From: Comamonas flocculans
GTDB lineage: Bacteria > Pseudomonadota > Gammaproteobacteria > Burkholderiales > Burkholderiaceae_C
Assembly (NCBI RefSeq): GCF_007954405.1
Contig: NZ_CP042344.1
Coordinates: 744,001 to 808,000, forward strand
DNA: 64,000 nucleotides
Direction of reading: 5' to 3'
Shown here: one piece after another, positions 53,317 to 63,019 of the stretch
Layout of the letters: each line of letters starts with the position of its first letter
How positions within the stretch are numbered: the stretch's first letter is position 1
Translations under genes and position numbers: made by a program
Notes under the pieces: generated by a model
The model's input: the letters and a program-made list of their open reading frames with translations, nothing else
Told to the model about the DNA's origin: nothing
The model's database searches: none

Positions 53317-53895
53317 TCAGTCACGCAACCAGTGCGCGCGGTAGTGCTCCAGCTCGTCGATGGATTCGTGCACGTCGGCCAGCGCGGTGTGCTTCTGCGC
53401 CTTCTTGAAAGCCTCGGCCACCGCGGGCTTCCAGCGCTTGGCCAGCTCCTTGAGCGTGCTCACGTCGATGTTGCGGTAGTGGAAATAGGCTTCCAGCGCC
53501 GGCATGTATTTGACGAGGAAGCGCCGGTCCTGCCCTATGGTGTTGCCGCACATGGGCGTGGTGCTTTTGGGCACGTAACGCTGGATGAACTGCAGCAGCT
53601 GCGCCTCGGCCTGCGCCTCGGTGAGGGTGCTGGCGCGCACCTTGTCGACCAGGCCGCTCTTGCCGTGCGTGCCCTTGTTCCAGGTGTCCATCGCGTCCAG
53701 CAGCGCGTCGCTCTGGTGAATCACCAGCACCGGCCCTTCCACGCGCGGCGTGAGCTGCGGGCCGGTGACGATGACGGCAATCTCCAGCAGCCGTTCTTTT
53801 TCGGGATCGAGCCCCGACATCTCGCAGTCCAGCCAGACCAGGTTCTGATCGGACTTGGCCAGCTGCGGCTGGGCGAATTGTGCGGTTTCAGTCAT
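53317..53895 (-). CDS. orn: Oligoribonuclease
   Basis: A 192-residue DEDDh 3'-5' exonuclease that degrades 2-5-mer RNAs and, in many bacteria, the pGpG made by EAL enzymes, which is relevant given the EAL proteins here. Motifs: [21 protein letters not shown] (D, E), [14 protein letters not shown] and [18 protein letters not shown] (H, D). The start at 53895 (MTETAQ) was chosen over an upstream frame. It is divergent from the M48 protease gene. Confidence 0.95.
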   Translation of the reverse strand: MTETAQFAQPQLAKSDQNLVWLDCEMSGLDPEKERLLEIAVIVTGPQLTPRVEGPVLVIHQSDALLDAMDTWNKGTHGKSGLVDKVRASTLTEAQAEAQLLQFIQRYVPKSTTPMCGNTIGQDRRFLVKYMPALEAYFHYRNIDVSTLKELAKRWKPAVAEAFKKAQKHTALADVHESIDELEHYRAHWLRD

Positions 53896-54114
53896 GGGCG
53901 CGATTGTCACCCATCGCCTGGCCCGGTCTTGTCCCAAGGCGACGCTGAGCCAGTCCCCGCGATGGCGCGTGCCCACCCTGGCGAGGGGCTGCGAGGCGCA
54001 AACCGTAGCGAGCCCAAGCCATTGCGAGGGTTTGCAAAGCCGCAGACCGCCGCAGGCCGGGATGCGCGACGCGCGAAGGGCTTGCCCGGCCTTGCCCTTA
54101 AACTGTCGCGAACC

Positions 54115-55404
54115 ATGCCTTCGCTGCTGTCACCCTCCCTGCTTTTCACCTGTCTGTTCACGGCCGCGCTGGTGCTCGGCCTGCTGCTCAAGGTCTGGCT
54201 GGCCAGCCGCCAGATCCGCAGCGTGGCGCGCCACCGGGGCGCGGTGCCGGCGGATTTTGCCGGCCACATCACGCTGGCGGCGCACCAGCGCGCAGCCGAC
54301 TACACCATCGAAAAGACCCGCTTCGGCCTGCTGGAGCTGGCGCTGTCGGCCGCCGTCGTGCTCGGCTGGACGCTGCTGGGCGGGCTCGATGCGCTGAACC
54401 AGGCGCTGCTGGCCTGGCTGGGCGGCGGCATGTGGCAGCAGCTGGCGCTGCTGGCGTGCTTCATGCTGATCGGCAGCGCCATCGAGCTGCCCCTGCAGTG
54501 GTGGCAGACCTTCGTGATCGAGCAGCGCCACGGCTTCAACCGCATGACCCCCCGCCTGTGGCTGGCGGACCTGGCCAAGTCCACCGTGCTGGGCGCGCTC
54601 ATCGGCCTGCCGCTGGCGGCGCTGGTGCTGTGGATCATGCAGGCCACGGGCCGCCTGTGGTGGCTCTGGGCCTGGGCGGTGGTGGTGGGCTTCAACCTCG
54701 TGATGATGGTGGCCTGGCCGCTGTGGATCGCGCCGCTGTTCAACCGCTTCGAGCCGCTGCAAGACGAAGCGCTGAAAGAGCGCGTGGCCGCGCTGATTGC
54801 GCGCTGCGGCTTCAAGGCGCGGGGCTTCTTCGTGATGGACGGCAGCCGCCGCAGCGCGCACGCCAATGCCTATTTCACCGGCCTGGGCCACGCCAAGCGG
54901 GTGGTGTTCTTCGACACGCTGCTCAGGCAGCTCTCGCCCGACGAGGTGCAGGCGGTGCTGGCGCACGAGCTCGGCCACTTCAGGCACAAGCACGTGCTGC
55001 GCCGCATGGTGGGCGTCTTCGCGCTCAGCCTGCTCGGCTTTGCGCTGCTGGGCTGGCTGTCCACGCGCGCCTGGTTCTATACCGGGCTGGGCGTGCAGCC
55101 CAACCTCACGCTCGATGGCAGCGCGCCCAACGACGCGCTGGCGCTGCTGCTGTTCATGCTGGCGGTGCCGGTGTTCACCACTTTCATCACGCCGCTGTTC
55201 ACCCAGCTGTCGCGCCACGACGAGTTCCAGGCCGACGCCTACGCGGTGCAGCACACCAGCGGCGCGGACCTGCGCAGCGCGCTGCTCAAGCTCTACCAGG
55301 ACAACGCCTCCACGCTCACGCCCGACCCGGTGTACGCTCGCTTTTATTACTCCCACCCTCCGGCCAGCGAGCGCCTGGCGCAGCTGGCCACCGCAGCCCC
55401 ATGA
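54115..55404 (+). CDS. M48-family (Ste24-like) membrane metalloprotease
   Basis: A 429-residue polytopic zinc protease related to CAAX protease Ste24 and HtpX. Zinc site HELGH (H284, H288) in [14 protein letters not shown], with the third ligand Glu in [15 protein letters not shown]. About seven hydrophobic helices surround the catalytic part. The bacterial substrate is unknown, since these cells have no prenylated CAAX proteins. It overlaps phhB by 4 bp. Confidence 0.88.
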   Translation: MPSLLSPSLLFTCLFTAALVLGLLLKVWLASRQIRSVARHRGAVPADFAGHITLAAHQRAADYTIEKTRFGLLELALSAAVVLGWTLLGGLDALNQALLAWLGGGMWQQLALLACFMLIGSAIELPLQWWQTFVIEQRHGFNRMTPRLWLADLAKSTVLGALIGLPLAALVLWIMQATGRLWWLWAWAVVVGFNLVMMVAWPLWIAPLFNRFEPLQDEALKERVAALIARCGFKARGFFVMDGSRRSAHANAYFTGLGHAKRVVFFDTLLRQLSPDEVQAVLAHELGHFRHKHVLRRMVGVFALSLLGFALLGWLSTRAWFYTGLGVQPNLTLDGSAPNDALALLLFMLAVPVFTTFITPLFTQLSRHDEFQADAYAVQHTSGADLRSALLKLYQDNASTLTPDPVYARFYYSHPPASERLAQLATAAP

Positions 55405-55736
55405 CGACGATGTTTCCAAAGAAAGACTGGTCCGACCAGACCCGGCGCGCGCTGTCAGCTACCGAAGTGGTAGCACAACTGGCCCGGCTCTCGGGCTGGA
55501 CCCTGCAAGGCGACGGCGCCGACGTGGCGATGGAGAAGACCTTTCGCTTCGCCAATTACTTCGAGACCATGGCCTTCGTGAACGCGCTGGCCTTCATCGC
55601 CCACGCGCAGGACCACCACCCCGACCTCTCGGTGCACTACGACCGCTGCGTGGTGCGGCTGAACACGCACGACGTGGGCGGCATCTCCGCCACCGACATC
55701 GAGTGCGCGCAGAAGATCGACGCCCTGCTTGCATGA
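55401..55736 (+). CDS. phhB: 4a-hydroxytetrahydrobiopterin dehydratase
   Basis: A 111-residue pterin-4a-carbinolamine dehydratase that regenerates the pterin cofactor of phenylalanine hydroxylase. The active-site block HAQDHHPDLSVHYDRCVVRL and the NTHDVGGIS end match the family, and the length is normal. ATG at 55401 overlaps the protease stop, and its own stop overlaps the rsgA start, so three genes are coupled. No phhA is visible in the window. Confidence 0.92.
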   Translation: MTTMFPKKDWSDQTRRALSATEVVAQLARLSGWTLQGDGADVAMEKTFRFANYFETMAFVNALAFIAHAQDHHPDLSVHYDRCVVRLNTHDVGGISATDIECAQKIDALLA

Positions 55737-56674
55737 GCGATGCCACCGGCCTGGTGGTCGCGGCCTTCGGGCGCCACTGCGTGGTTGAAAGCCCGGACGG
55801 CGCCCGACGCATCTGCCACCCGCGCGGCAAGAAGAACCTGCCGGTGGTCGGCGACCGGGTGCTCTGGCAGGGCGCGCGCCACGGCGATGGCGAAGGCACG
55901 GTGGAAAAGATCCTGGAGCGGCGCAACCTGCTGTACCGCCAGGACGAAGTGCGCAGCAAGTCCTTTGCCGCCAACCTGGACCAGGTGCTGATCCTGGTCG
56001 CCGCCGAACCCACGTTCTCCGAAAGCCTGCTCACCCGCGCGCTCATCGCCTGCGAGGCGGCCGGCGTGCAGCCCGTCATCGCGCTGAACAAGAGCGACCT
56101 GGTGGCGCCCTTCGCCCAGGCCTGGCAGCGCCTGTGGCCCTACCGCCACATGGGTGGCGACGGCGATGGCGCGCACCACTACCAGGTGCTGCCGCTGTCG
56201 CTCACCCAGTCGGCCGAGGTGGACCGCAAGGCGCTGACGCAGCTGCTGCACGGCAAGACCACGCTGGTGCTGGGCCCCTCGGGCGCAGGCAAGAGCACGC
56301 TGGTGAACCTGCTCGTGCCCGGCGCCGAGGTGCTCACGGGCGAGCTGTCGCAGGCCCTGGGCGCCGGGCGCCACACCACCACCAGCACCACGCTGTACTG
56401 GCTGGACGGCGCGCGGCGCAGCGCGCTGATCGACTCGCCGGGTTTCCAGTCCTTCGGCCTGAACCACATCGCCGCCACCGACCTGGCGCGCCTGATGCCG
56501 GACTTCGCCCTGCACCTGGGGGGCTGCCGCTTCTACAACTGCACCCATCTGCACGAGCCCGGCTGCGCGGTGCTGGCCCGGGTGGCCGAGGGGCAGGACA
56601 GCCAGGGCATCAGTCCCTGGCGCCACCGCATCTACCGCGAACTGTTCGCCGAACTCAGCGCCCCGGCCTACTGA
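55733..56674 (+). CDS. rsgA: Ribosome small-subunit GTPase
   Basis: A 313-residue circularly permuted GTPase that tests late 30S maturation. Order is typical: OB-fold, then NKSD (G4, 119-122), P-loop GPSGAGKST (G1, from 181), DSPGFQSFG (G3) and a C-terminal zinc knuckle CRFYNCTHLHEPGC. GRHTTTSTTL is the G2 region. The start overlaps phhB by 4 bp. A CGATGGC/GCCATCG hairpin at 56705-56724, without a proper T-run, may weakly terminate the unit. Confidence 0.95.
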   Translation: MSDATGLVVAAFGRHCVVESPDGARRICHPRGKKNLPVVGDRVLWQGARHGDGEGTVEKILERRNLLYRQDEVRSKSFAANLDQVLILVAAEPTFSESLLTRALIACEAAGVQPVIALNKSDLVAPFAQAWQRLWPYRHMGGDGDGAHHYQVLPLSLTQSAEVDRKALTQLLHGKTTLVLGPSGAGKSTLVNLLVPGAEVLTGELSQALGAGRHTTTSTTLYWLDGARRSALIDSPGFQSFGLNHIAATDLARLMPDFALHLGGCRFYNCTHLHEPGCAVLARVAEGQDSQGISPWRHRIYRELFAELSAPAY

Positions 56675-56840
56675 ACAAGGCGCCCACACGCCCGTTGCCC
56701 CTGTCGATGGCCTGCTTGCCATCGGTTGATTTTGGCTATCGTCAGCATCGGGAAAATCCACCCCCGAAAGGGCGAATCGCACCTACCATGGCGACGTCGG
56801 ACACACCGATATCCGCAAACCGCCATCGATGGAGATCCCC

Positions 56841-58370
56841 ATGCAGGACAAGACCCCCAAGTGCCCCGTCACCCATCTGACCACCGATTTCGGCGCGCCG
56901 GTTGCAAGCAACCGCGACAGCCTCACCGCAGGCAGCCGCGGCCCGCTGCTGGCGCAGGACGTGTGGCTCAATGAAAAACTGGCCAGCTTCGTGCGCGAAG
57001 TCATTCCCGAGCGGCGCATGCACGCCAAAGGCTCGGGGGCGTTCGGCAGCTTCACGGTGACGCACGACATCACGAAGTACACCCGCGCCAGGATCTTCGA
57101 GAAGGTCGGCAAGCAGACCGAGCTGTTCGCGCGCTTCACCACCGTGGCCGGCGAGCGCGGCGCGGCCGACGCCGAGCGCGACATCCGCGGCTTCGCCCTG
57201 AAGTTCTACACCGAAGAGGGCAACTGGGACATGGTGGGCAACAACACGCCGGTGTTCTTCATCCGCGACCCGCGCCAGTTTCCCGATCTGAACAAGGCGG
57301 TCAAGCGCGACCCGAAAACCAACCTGAGGAGCGCCACCAACAACTGGGACTACTGGACGCTGCTGCCCGAGGCGCTGCACCAGATCACCATCGTGATGAG
57401 CGATCGCGGCATACCGGCCAGCTACCGGCACATGCACGGCTTCGGTTCGCACACCTACAGCTTCTGGAACAAGGACGGCGAGCGCTTCTGGGTGAAGTTC
57501 CACTTCAAGACGCAGCAGGGTATCCGCAACCTCACGGACGCCGAGGCCGAGGCGCTGATCGGCCGCGACCGCGAAAGCCACCAGCGCGACCTGTTTGACG
57601 CGATCGCGCGCGGCGACTTCCCCAAGTGGACGATGTACGTGCAGGTGATGCCCGAGGCGGACGCCGAAAAGGTGCCCTACCACCCGTTCGATCTGACCAA
57701 GGTCTGGCCGCACGGCGACTATCCGCTCATCGAGGTGGGCGAGTTCGAGCTCAACCGCAACCCGGAGAACTTCTTCCTCGACGTGGAGCAGAGCGCCTTC
57801 ACGCCGGGCAACCTGGTGCCGGGCATCGGCGTGAGCCCCGACCGCATGCTGCAGGCGCGCCTCATCAACTACCCCGACGCGCAGCGCTATCGCCTGGGCA
57901 CCAACCACCAGCAGATTCCGGTCAACCGCGCACGCTGCCCCGTGGCCAGCAACCACCGCGACGGTCAGGGCCGCGTGGACGCCAACTACGGGGCGCTGCC
58001 GCACTACGAGCCCAACAGCTTCGGCCAGTGGCAGGCCCAGCCCGAATTTGCCGAACCGCCGCTGCGGATCGAGGGCGACGCGCGCCACTGGAGTTTTCAT
58101 GCGGACGACGCCAACTACTTCGAGCAGCCGCGCAAGCTCTTCCAGCTCATGAACGCGGCGCAGCAGCAGGCGCTGTTCGGCAACACCGCCCGCGCCATGG
58201 GCGACGCGCCCGTGTTCGTCAAGCAGCGCCACATCCGCAACTGCCACGCGGCCGACCCGGCCTATGGCGCCGGCGTGGCCCAGGCGCTGGGGCTGGACCT
58301 GCAGGAGGCGCTGGCTTCCAGGGCGCAGGACCCGATGAACGGCAACCCGCTGGTGGCGCTGCCGGTCTGA
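56841..58370 (+). CDS. katA: Monofunctional haem catalase, small-subunit type
   Basis: A 509-residue cytoplasmic catalase converting hydrogen peroxide to water and oxygen. Distal His is H61 in [13 protein letters not shown]; the Asn partner is in [11 protein letters not shown]; the haem-ligand Tyr is Y344 in [14 protein letters not shown]. Length (about 480-510) fits clade 3. GGAGA lies 8 nt before the ATG at 56841, which is preferred over 56829. No OxyR site could be identified with confidence in the 166-bp upstream gap. Confidence 0.95.
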   Translation: MQDKTPKCPVTHLTTDFGAPVASNRDSLTAGSRGPLLAQDVWLNEKLASFVREVIPERRMHAKGSGAFGSFTVTHDITKYTRARIFEKVGKQTELFARFTTVAGERGAADAERDIRGFALKFYTEEGNWDMVGNNTPVFFIRDPRQFPDLNKAVKRDPKTNLRSATNNWDYWTLLPEALHQITIVMSDRGIPASYRHMHGFGSHTYSFWNKDGERFWVKFHFKTQQGIRNLTDAEAEALIGRDRESHQRDLFDAIARGDFPKWTMYVQVMPEADAEKVPYHPFDLTKVWPHGDYPLIEVGEFELNRNPENFFLDVEQSAFTPGNLVPGIGVSPDRMLQARLINYPDAQRYRLGTNHQQIPVNRARCPVASNHRDGQGRVDANYGALPHYEPNSFGQWQAQPEFAEPPLRIEGDARHWSFHADDANYFEQPRKLFQLMNAAQQQALFGNTARAMGDAPVFVKQRHIRNCHAADPAYGAGVAQALGLDLQEALASRAQDPMNGNPLVALPV

Positions 58371-58437
58371 ACGCACCCGGCCGCCACGGCGCGCTCCTTT
58401 GTTTGAAGGTGCTTGCGCCGTGGTGGCGCCGTTTCAA

Positions 58438-58500
58438 GAGAAAAATAGCCGAAACGCCTGTGGGACAAGCGCTGCAAGCTATCAATTCAGATGGCTACTA
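58438..58500 (-). repeat. Dispersed palindromic repeat between katA and cobD-like gene
   Basis: On the minus strand ATTGATAGCTTGCAGCGCTT, then GTCCCACAGGCG and GGCTATTTTT, in the canonical order. It fills about half of the 127-bp gap between these two convergent genes. Confidence 0.6.
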
Positions 58501-59478
58501 GCTGAGCACGCGCGCCAGGCTGAGCAGCGCCAGCACCAGCATCCAGATCACCACGGAGCGCCACACCAGCCCCACCACGCTGCGCAAATGCCCCACCTGC
58601 GGCAGCTGGCCAGGGGTGGCGTCGCTGTCGCCCAGCGGCCCGCCGGCCTCGAAGGCGGCGCGCACCGCGCCGCGGCTGCGCAGGGCCACGCCGCCGAGCT
58701 GCACGCCGATCGCACCGGCCGTGGCCGCCAGCACCACGCCGTCGCTGTCGCCGGGAAAGCGCTGGGCGTGAAAGCGCCAGCCCTCGATCGCGTCCTCGAA
58801 GCTGCCCACCAGCGCAAAGCACAGCGCGGTCAGGCGCGCGGGCAGCCAGTCCATGCATTGCCAGGCACGCGCCGCGGCCCGGGTCAGCGGCTCGCTCGGC
58901 GGATGTTCGGGCACGGCCGCATTCGGCCCCCAGTGGCGCGAGGCGAACTCCGCCATGCGGTAGAGCACCGCCCCGCTGGGGCCCAGGCCCAGCATGGCCA
59001 GCGCGCAGAACCAGGCGAGCACGCCAAACACGTGGCGGTGCGCGGCGATCACCGAATACTCGATCACGTGGCGCACGATCTCGCTGCGCGGCAGCTGCGC
59101 CACCTGCACCTGCTTCCAGTCGGCCAGGCGCTCGCGCGCCAGCGCCACGTCGCCGTCCTCCAGCGCGTCGCGGATGCCGGTGAAATGGTGGCTGAACTGG
59201 CGAAAGCCGAGCGTGATGTAGAGCACCACCACGTTCCACAGCAGCGCCAGCGGCCAGCCCACCTGGTAGAGCAGCAGCCAGTACACCAGCAGCACCACGA
59301 GCGGCGGCACGCCCACCGCCAGGCTCCAGGTGAGCCAGCCGTGCAAGCGGCTGCCGGCGTCGAAATTGCGCCGCGCCGACAGCGCCCAGGCGCGCAGGCC
59401 TTCGTGGATCGGGTTGCTGCGCGCCAGCGGACGCGCCTGGTCCAGCAACAGCGCAAGCACGATGGCAAAGAAATTCAT
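58498..59478 (-). CDS. CobD/CbiB-like membrane protein
   Basis: A 326-residue protein with about four or five membrane segments (FFAIVLALLLDQ at the N-terminus, VGVPPLVVLLVYWLLLYQVG, VIWMLVLALLSLARVLS at the end). GSFEDAIEGWRFHAQRFPGDSDGVVLAATAGAIGVQLGG resembles the conserved C-terminal part of CobD/CbiB, which adds aminopropanol to cobyric acid. No other cobalamin genes are near, and AmpE-like proteins share this fold, so a true cobalamin role is uncertain. The start at 59478 is used. Confidence 0.72.
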   Translation of the reverse strand: MNFFAIVLALLLDQARPLARSNPIHEGLRAWALSARRNFDAGSRLHGWLTWSLAVGVPPLVVLLVYWLLLYQVGWPLALLWNVVVLYITLGFRQFSHHFTGIRDALEDGDVALARERLADWKQVQVAQLPRSEIVRHVIEYSVIAAHRHVFGVLAWFCALAMLGLGPSGAVLYRMAEFASRHWGPNAAVPEHPPSEPLTRAAARAWQCMDWLPARLTALCFALVGSFEDAIEGWRFHAQRFPGDSDGVVLAATAGAIGVQLGGVALRSRGAVRAAFEAGGPLGDSDATPGQLPQVGHLRSVVGLVWRSVVIWMLVLALLSLARVLS

Positions 59479-59506
59479 GCGCCAAATGATAGCGGGCGCC
59501 GCCGCC

Positions 59507-60205
59507 TCAGGCGGCCATGAAACGGTAGAAGTTGCGCAGCATGCCGGCGGTGGCGCCCCAGATGAAGCGCGTGCCCGCACCGTCCTCGTAGGGCATGGCG
59601 TACCACTGGCGCTGCAGCCCCTTCCAGCGCAGCGTCTGGCGCCGGTGGTTGGCCGGGTCGAGCAGGAAGACGAGCGGCACCTCGAAGATGTCGTCCACCT
59701 CGGCCGGGTTGGCCTGCAGCGGCATGTCCGGCTGCACCAGCGCCACCACCGGCGTGACCAGGAAGGACGAGCCCGTCTCGTACACCGGCAGCGCGCCCAG
59801 CACCTCCACGCCGCTGCGCGCCAGCCCCACCTCTTCGTGGGCCTCGCGCAGCGCGGTGGCGGCGGCGTCGGCGTCCTCGGGGTCGCTGCGCCCGCCAGGG
59901 AAGGCCACCTGCCCCGAGTGCGTGGACAAATGCTGCGTGCGCAGCGTGAACAGCACCGTCGGCTGCGCGCGCAGCACGATGGGCACCAGCACCGCCGCCT
60001 GCGCCGGCTGACGCACGGCGTAGCGGGGTTCGCGCTGAATCTCGGGGGTCCAGACCGGCGGGCGGGCAAAGCGCTCGCGCAGCGCCTGCGGCGTCAGCGC
60101 CGAAGGCGCGACGGGCGGCAGCGCGCAGGTGTCGCCGACCAGCGGCAGGCTGCGCGGATCAAATTGCGGCAGGACAAAGTCGGGGGCGGCAGAGGGTTTC
60201 ACCAC
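59507..60205 (-). CDS. NUDIX hydrolase, CoA pyrophosphatase type
   Basis: A NUDIX enzyme of the NudL/CoA diphosphatase type, cleaving CoA or its derivatives. The UPF0035 block LFTLRTQHLSTHSGQVAFPGG runs into the Nudix box GGRSDPEDADAAATALREAHEEVGL. The frame stays open to an ATG at 60262, but family similarity begins around SAAPDFVLPQFDPRSLP, so the GTG codons at 60205 and 60202 are likelier starts. The extra N-terminal codons lie on what appears to be ICE DNA. A perfect TTGACA at 60240-60235 with a weak TCTGAA 17 bp on could drive the gene from inside the ICE end. Confidence 0.85.
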   Translation of the reverse strand: MVKPSAAPDFVLPQFDPRSLPLVGDTCALPPVAPSALTPQALRERFARPPVWTPEIQREPRYAVRQPAQAAVLVPIVLRAQPTVLFTLRTQHLSTHSGQVAFPGGRSDPEDADAAATALREAHEEVGLARSGVEVLGALPVYETGSSFLVTPVVALVQPDMPLQANPAEVDDIFEVPLVFLLDPANHRRQTLRWKGLQRQWYAMPYEDGAGTRFIWGATAGMLRNFYRFMAA

Positions 60206-60219
60206 GGAGCATTCAGACA

Positions 60220-60227
60220 ACAAAAAA
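60220..60227 (-). other. Candidate ICE right attachment site (TTTTTTGT)
   Basis: On the minus strand TTTTTTGT matches the TTTTTYRT target described for Tn4371-type elements. It lies between the NUDIX coding core and the first ICE gene, exactly where the trb end of such an element should join the chromosome. The assignment is inference: only one end is in the window, and an 8-bp match is weak on its own. Confidence 0.4.
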
Positions 60228-60446
60228 TTGCTCGTGTCAAGCCCTGAGTGGAAATTGCCCAAGGCTTGAAACTCTATATGGGACGCTAGGTTAGCTCTGT
60301 TTCGGGCAGTTTGGATTGACTGCTGCGTTGTGGGCTAGGTGCCACATAAGAGCGACGAGGGAGAAAGCTGGAGCGCGTTGCATCGGGTACGTTTCCCAAC
60401 AGCAGGCCGACTTGCCTTTCTCTATAGTAGCCCAACTACCCCCCGG

Positions 60447-60483
60447 AACGACAAAGCGCAGCCTCGGGCTGCGCTTTGTCGTT
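60447..60483. terminator. Perfect 17-bp inverted repeat after the trb operon
   Basis: Arms AACGACAAAGCGCAGCC and GGCTGCGCTTTGTCGTT are exact complements around a 3-nt TCG loop, 18 bp after the DUF2274 stop. The very stable hairpin likely ends the trb transcript, although no T-run follows the stem. Confidence 0.65.
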
Positions 60484-60501
60484 GAAGTGACGGCAAGGTC
60501 G

Positions 60502-60747
60502 TCAGGTCTGTTTCTGCGGAACGACCTTGGCGGTCGTTCCTTTCCTGAATCCCCGATCCCCCGCCATGAATGCCTCCAGCATGTGCGGGATCAGCGTCGC
60601 CGCATCGACCGTTTCGCCGTAGGTCTGCGCATGTAGCGCGGCATAGCGGTCAAGGTCTGTCTTCAAGCCAGCGGGGCATGCGAAGGTCAGCTTGACACTC
60701 TCGGTCTTGGGCAGCGGCCCCAGCCGCAGCTTCTTGGTCGTGTTCAT
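60502..60747 (-). CDS. DUF2274 protein, last gene of trb module
   Basis: An 81-residue basic protein (NTTKKLRLGPLPKTESVKLTFACP, then a helical AALHAQTYGETVDAATLIPHML) of the DUF2274 family, regularly found directly after trbI in Tn4371-type ICEs. It looks like a small ribbon-helix-helix-like DNA-binding protein, but that is inference. Its ATG overlaps the trbI stop by 4 bp. Confidence 0.82.
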   Translation of the reverse strand: MNTTKKLRLGPLPKTESVKLTFACPAGLKTDLDRYAALHAQTYGETVDAATLIPHMLEAFMAGDRGFRKGTTAKVVPQKQT

Positions 60748-62015
60748 CGCATCGCTCCCCTATTGAAGAACAGCGGCTGGTACGGCCGCAGTACCAAATC
60801 GCGGTTGACGATGATGCGAACCGGCAGGCCGGGCCGTTCGGTCAGCGTCGGCTGGATGTTCATGTTGCGCCGGGTCATCTCCTGGCCTACCTGGTTCACG
60901 CTGTCCTGCAAGCTGCCCTGTCCGGCGATGATGACGCGGTTGCCATCCTGCCGGTTCTGCGGCGCGGCCAGCTCGGCACCCACGCCCAGCAGCGTGGTCA
61001 GCGCCGCTCCGGCAAAGACGCGATCCCAATGCCAATCGACACCATCCTTCAGGCCGGCGTAGCCGGCCGGGTCGGTGCCCGCCAGGTTGTCGAGCTTCAG
61101 CGAAGACGTGTCGGGCAGGATGATGCGGCTCCACACCACCTGCACGCGGCTCTGCCCATAGCTCACCTGGCTGTTGTACTTGCCCAGGATGCGCGAGCCC
61201 TGCGGAATCAGCAGGAACTTGCCCGTCGCCGAGTCATAGACCGGCTCCGTCACCGTGCCGATCACGTCGCCCGGCAAGTCCGACTTGATGCCCGTGACGA
61301 GAGCACCCGCGATCACCGTCCCGGCCATGACTTGATACGGCGAGGCCGGCATTTGCAGATTGCCGGAATTGCGGGTTTCCATGGAACCGCCTTTCAGGAA
61401 CGCCTCCTTCTGGTCCTGCCGGTTCTGCGTCGCGGTCGGGTCGGTTGGCTGGGCCGCCGTCGAGGCAGGCCCGGCCGCCAGCGGATCGAAGCCCGCCAAG
61501 GCGCCGGCAGCGCCCGGCACCGCAGGCGTGGCCTGGGCCACCGTGGCGGCGCCCTTGCCCTGCTGGCTTGAGCGGAAGAACACCGCCGAGGCAGCCGCCG
61601 CTTCGGCTTCCTTGCGCAAGGCGTCTTCGGGATCATGGCCCGGCGGCGCATAGGTGGGCGCCATCGGCTGCTGCGAGGCCACGATGGCCGGACCAAGATC
61701 ACCCGGCAGCGGCGGGCCGAGTTCCGGTACTTTCGGCAGCTTCGAGTAGTCCGACGGCAGGCCGTCCAGCCCTTCGGACTTCGAGACGCGATCCACGTTG
61801 TACAGCTCGGTCTGTTCGCCCGCGCCGCGCCGATGCGGTTGCAACGACCAGATCGTCGCTCCCAGCACCGCGACCGAGAGGCTCCCGACAAGGACGGCCA
61901 GCGTGCGCCGGTTCAGGCGCGTGACCGGGCGCGGCTGCGCGCGTAGCGCCATCGCCTCGGGTGCCACCTTGCCGGCCTGCGGTGCGGCATGGTCGGAAAT
62001 GTCGTCCTGGCTCAT
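60744..62015 (-). CDS. trbI: Conjugative transfer protein TrbI (VirB10-like)
   Basis: A 423-residue outer-membrane-spanning core component of the type IV secretion system. One N-terminal transmembrane helix (TLAVLVGSLSVAVLGATIWSL, about 39-59), a long Pro/Ala-rich periplasmic stretch and a C-terminal beta-barrel domain with ASPYQVMAGTVIAGALVTGI, LIPQGSRILGKYNSQVSYGQ and AGAALTTLLGVGAELA. These are the TrbI/VirB10 hallmarks. It sits 2 bp after trbG. Confidence 0.94.
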   Translation of the reverse strand: MSQDDISDHAAPQAGKVAPEAMALRAQPRPVTRLNRRTLAVLVGSLSVAVLGATIWSLQPHRRGAGEQTELYNVDRVSKSEGLDGLPSDYSKLPKVPELGPPLPGDLGPAIVASQQPMAPTYAPPGHDPEDALRKEAEAAAASAVFFRSSQQGKGAATVAQATPAVPGAAGALAGFDPLAAGPASTAAQPTDPTATQNRQDQKEAFLKGGSMETRNSGNLQMPASPYQVMAGTVIAGALVTGIKSDLPGDVIGTVTEPVYDSATGKFLLIPQGSRILGKYNSQVSYGQSRVQVVWSRIILPDTSSLKLDNLAGTDPAGYAGLKDGVDWHWDRVFAGAALTTLLGVGAELAAPQNRQDGNRVIIAGQGSLQDSVNQVGQEMTRRNMNIQPTLTERPGLPVRIIVNRDLVLRPYQPLFFNRGAMR

Positions 62016-62017
62016 GG

Positions 62018-63019
62018 TCAGTTCCTCCGCGCGCCGTCCGTGCGCTCGATCCGTACCACGTCGCCCTTGTCCCCGCCCAGGCGCAGCTCGGCCGCGCCAA
62101 ACAGACGATCCACGATGTAGTACGGCGGGCGGAATCGGTAGTTGACGAGCTGGCCATCGCCCTGCGCGCCGATCACGAACAGCGGCGGCAGCTCGCCTTG
62201 GGCGATGCCCGGCGGAAACTGGATGTAGACCTTCTCCCCGTCATCGAAGGCGCGCAGTGGCTTCCACGGCGGATTGCTGCCGCTGACCGCGTAGCGGAAG
62301 CGGATCTTCTCCAGCAATAGGCCGCTATCCACCGGCGCGGCAGCGCTGGCCGCCTGCGCCTGGCGCTGCAAAGCCAGCATCTTGTCCTTGGGGTACTCCC
62401 AGGACACCGAGGCCATCCACGTCTTCTCGGTCGAAGTCAGCTCCAGCAGATAGGTGCGTCGGCTTGTGGTGATGACGAGATTCGTCTTCAGGCCCGAGCG
62501 GATCGGCTTCACCATCACATTGACGCGCAGCACATCGCCGCTGCCGCTCGATGTGTCGCCCACAATCCAGCGCACCGTGTCGCCGGCGGCGACCGTCACT
62601 AGCTCCTCGCCGGGCTGCAGCGCGATCACGGTCACGCGGCCCACGGCCGCATAGACCTGGTACAGCGCGCCATCGGTGAAAGGCCAGACCTGAATCGCGT
62701 TGACGTAGCCCTCGCGCGTGGGCGCAATGCGCGCCTCGGCATTGGCGCGGGCCACGCGCACGGTTTCATCGGCAGGTTCCGCAGTAGGCTTGGCGTCATC
62801 GGCCTTGGGCACAGGCTTCATCTGTGCCGGCATCGGCAACACCTCGGGCACGGTCACCACTTCCACCGGCTTCGGTGCCTCGGGCAGCGGGTGGGCCTGT
62901 ACGGGCTCATCAAGCGAGATGACCGGCGGCGGTTTCCCCTGCGTGGCGCAGCCCGAGAACAGGATGGCCGATGCCAGCAAGATCACCGGCAAGGCGGATC
63001 TACAGAAAACTGCATTCAT
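62018..63019 (-). CDS. trbG: Conjugative transfer protein TrbG (VirB9-like)
   Basis: A 333-residue periplasmic/outer-membrane-complex protein. Signal with lipobox LFSGC (PVILLASAILFSGC), a Pro-rich linker, an N-terminal beta domain (NAIQVWPFTDGALYQVYAAVGRVTVIALQPGEEL) and a C-terminal domain (RYAVSGSNPPWKPLRAFDDGEKVYIQFPPG, NYRFRPPYYIVDRLFGAAEL). It overlaps trbF by 4 bp. Confidence 0.94.
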   Translation of the reverse strand: MNAVFCRSALPVILLASAILFSGCATQGKPPPVISLDEPVQAHPLPEAPKPVEVVTVPEVLPMPAQMKPVPKADDAKPTAEPADETVRVARANAEARIAPTREGYVNAIQVWPFTDGALYQVYAAVGRVTVIALQPGEELVTVAAGDTVRWIVGDTSSGSGDVLRVNVMVKPIRSGLKTNLVITTSRRTYLLELTSTEKTWMASVSWEYPKDKMLALQRQAQAASAAAPVDSGLLLEKIRFRYAVSGSNPPWKPLRAFDDGEKVYIQFPPGIAQGELPPLFVIGAQGDGQLVNYRFRPPYYIVDRLFGAAELRLGGDKGDVVRIERTDGARRN

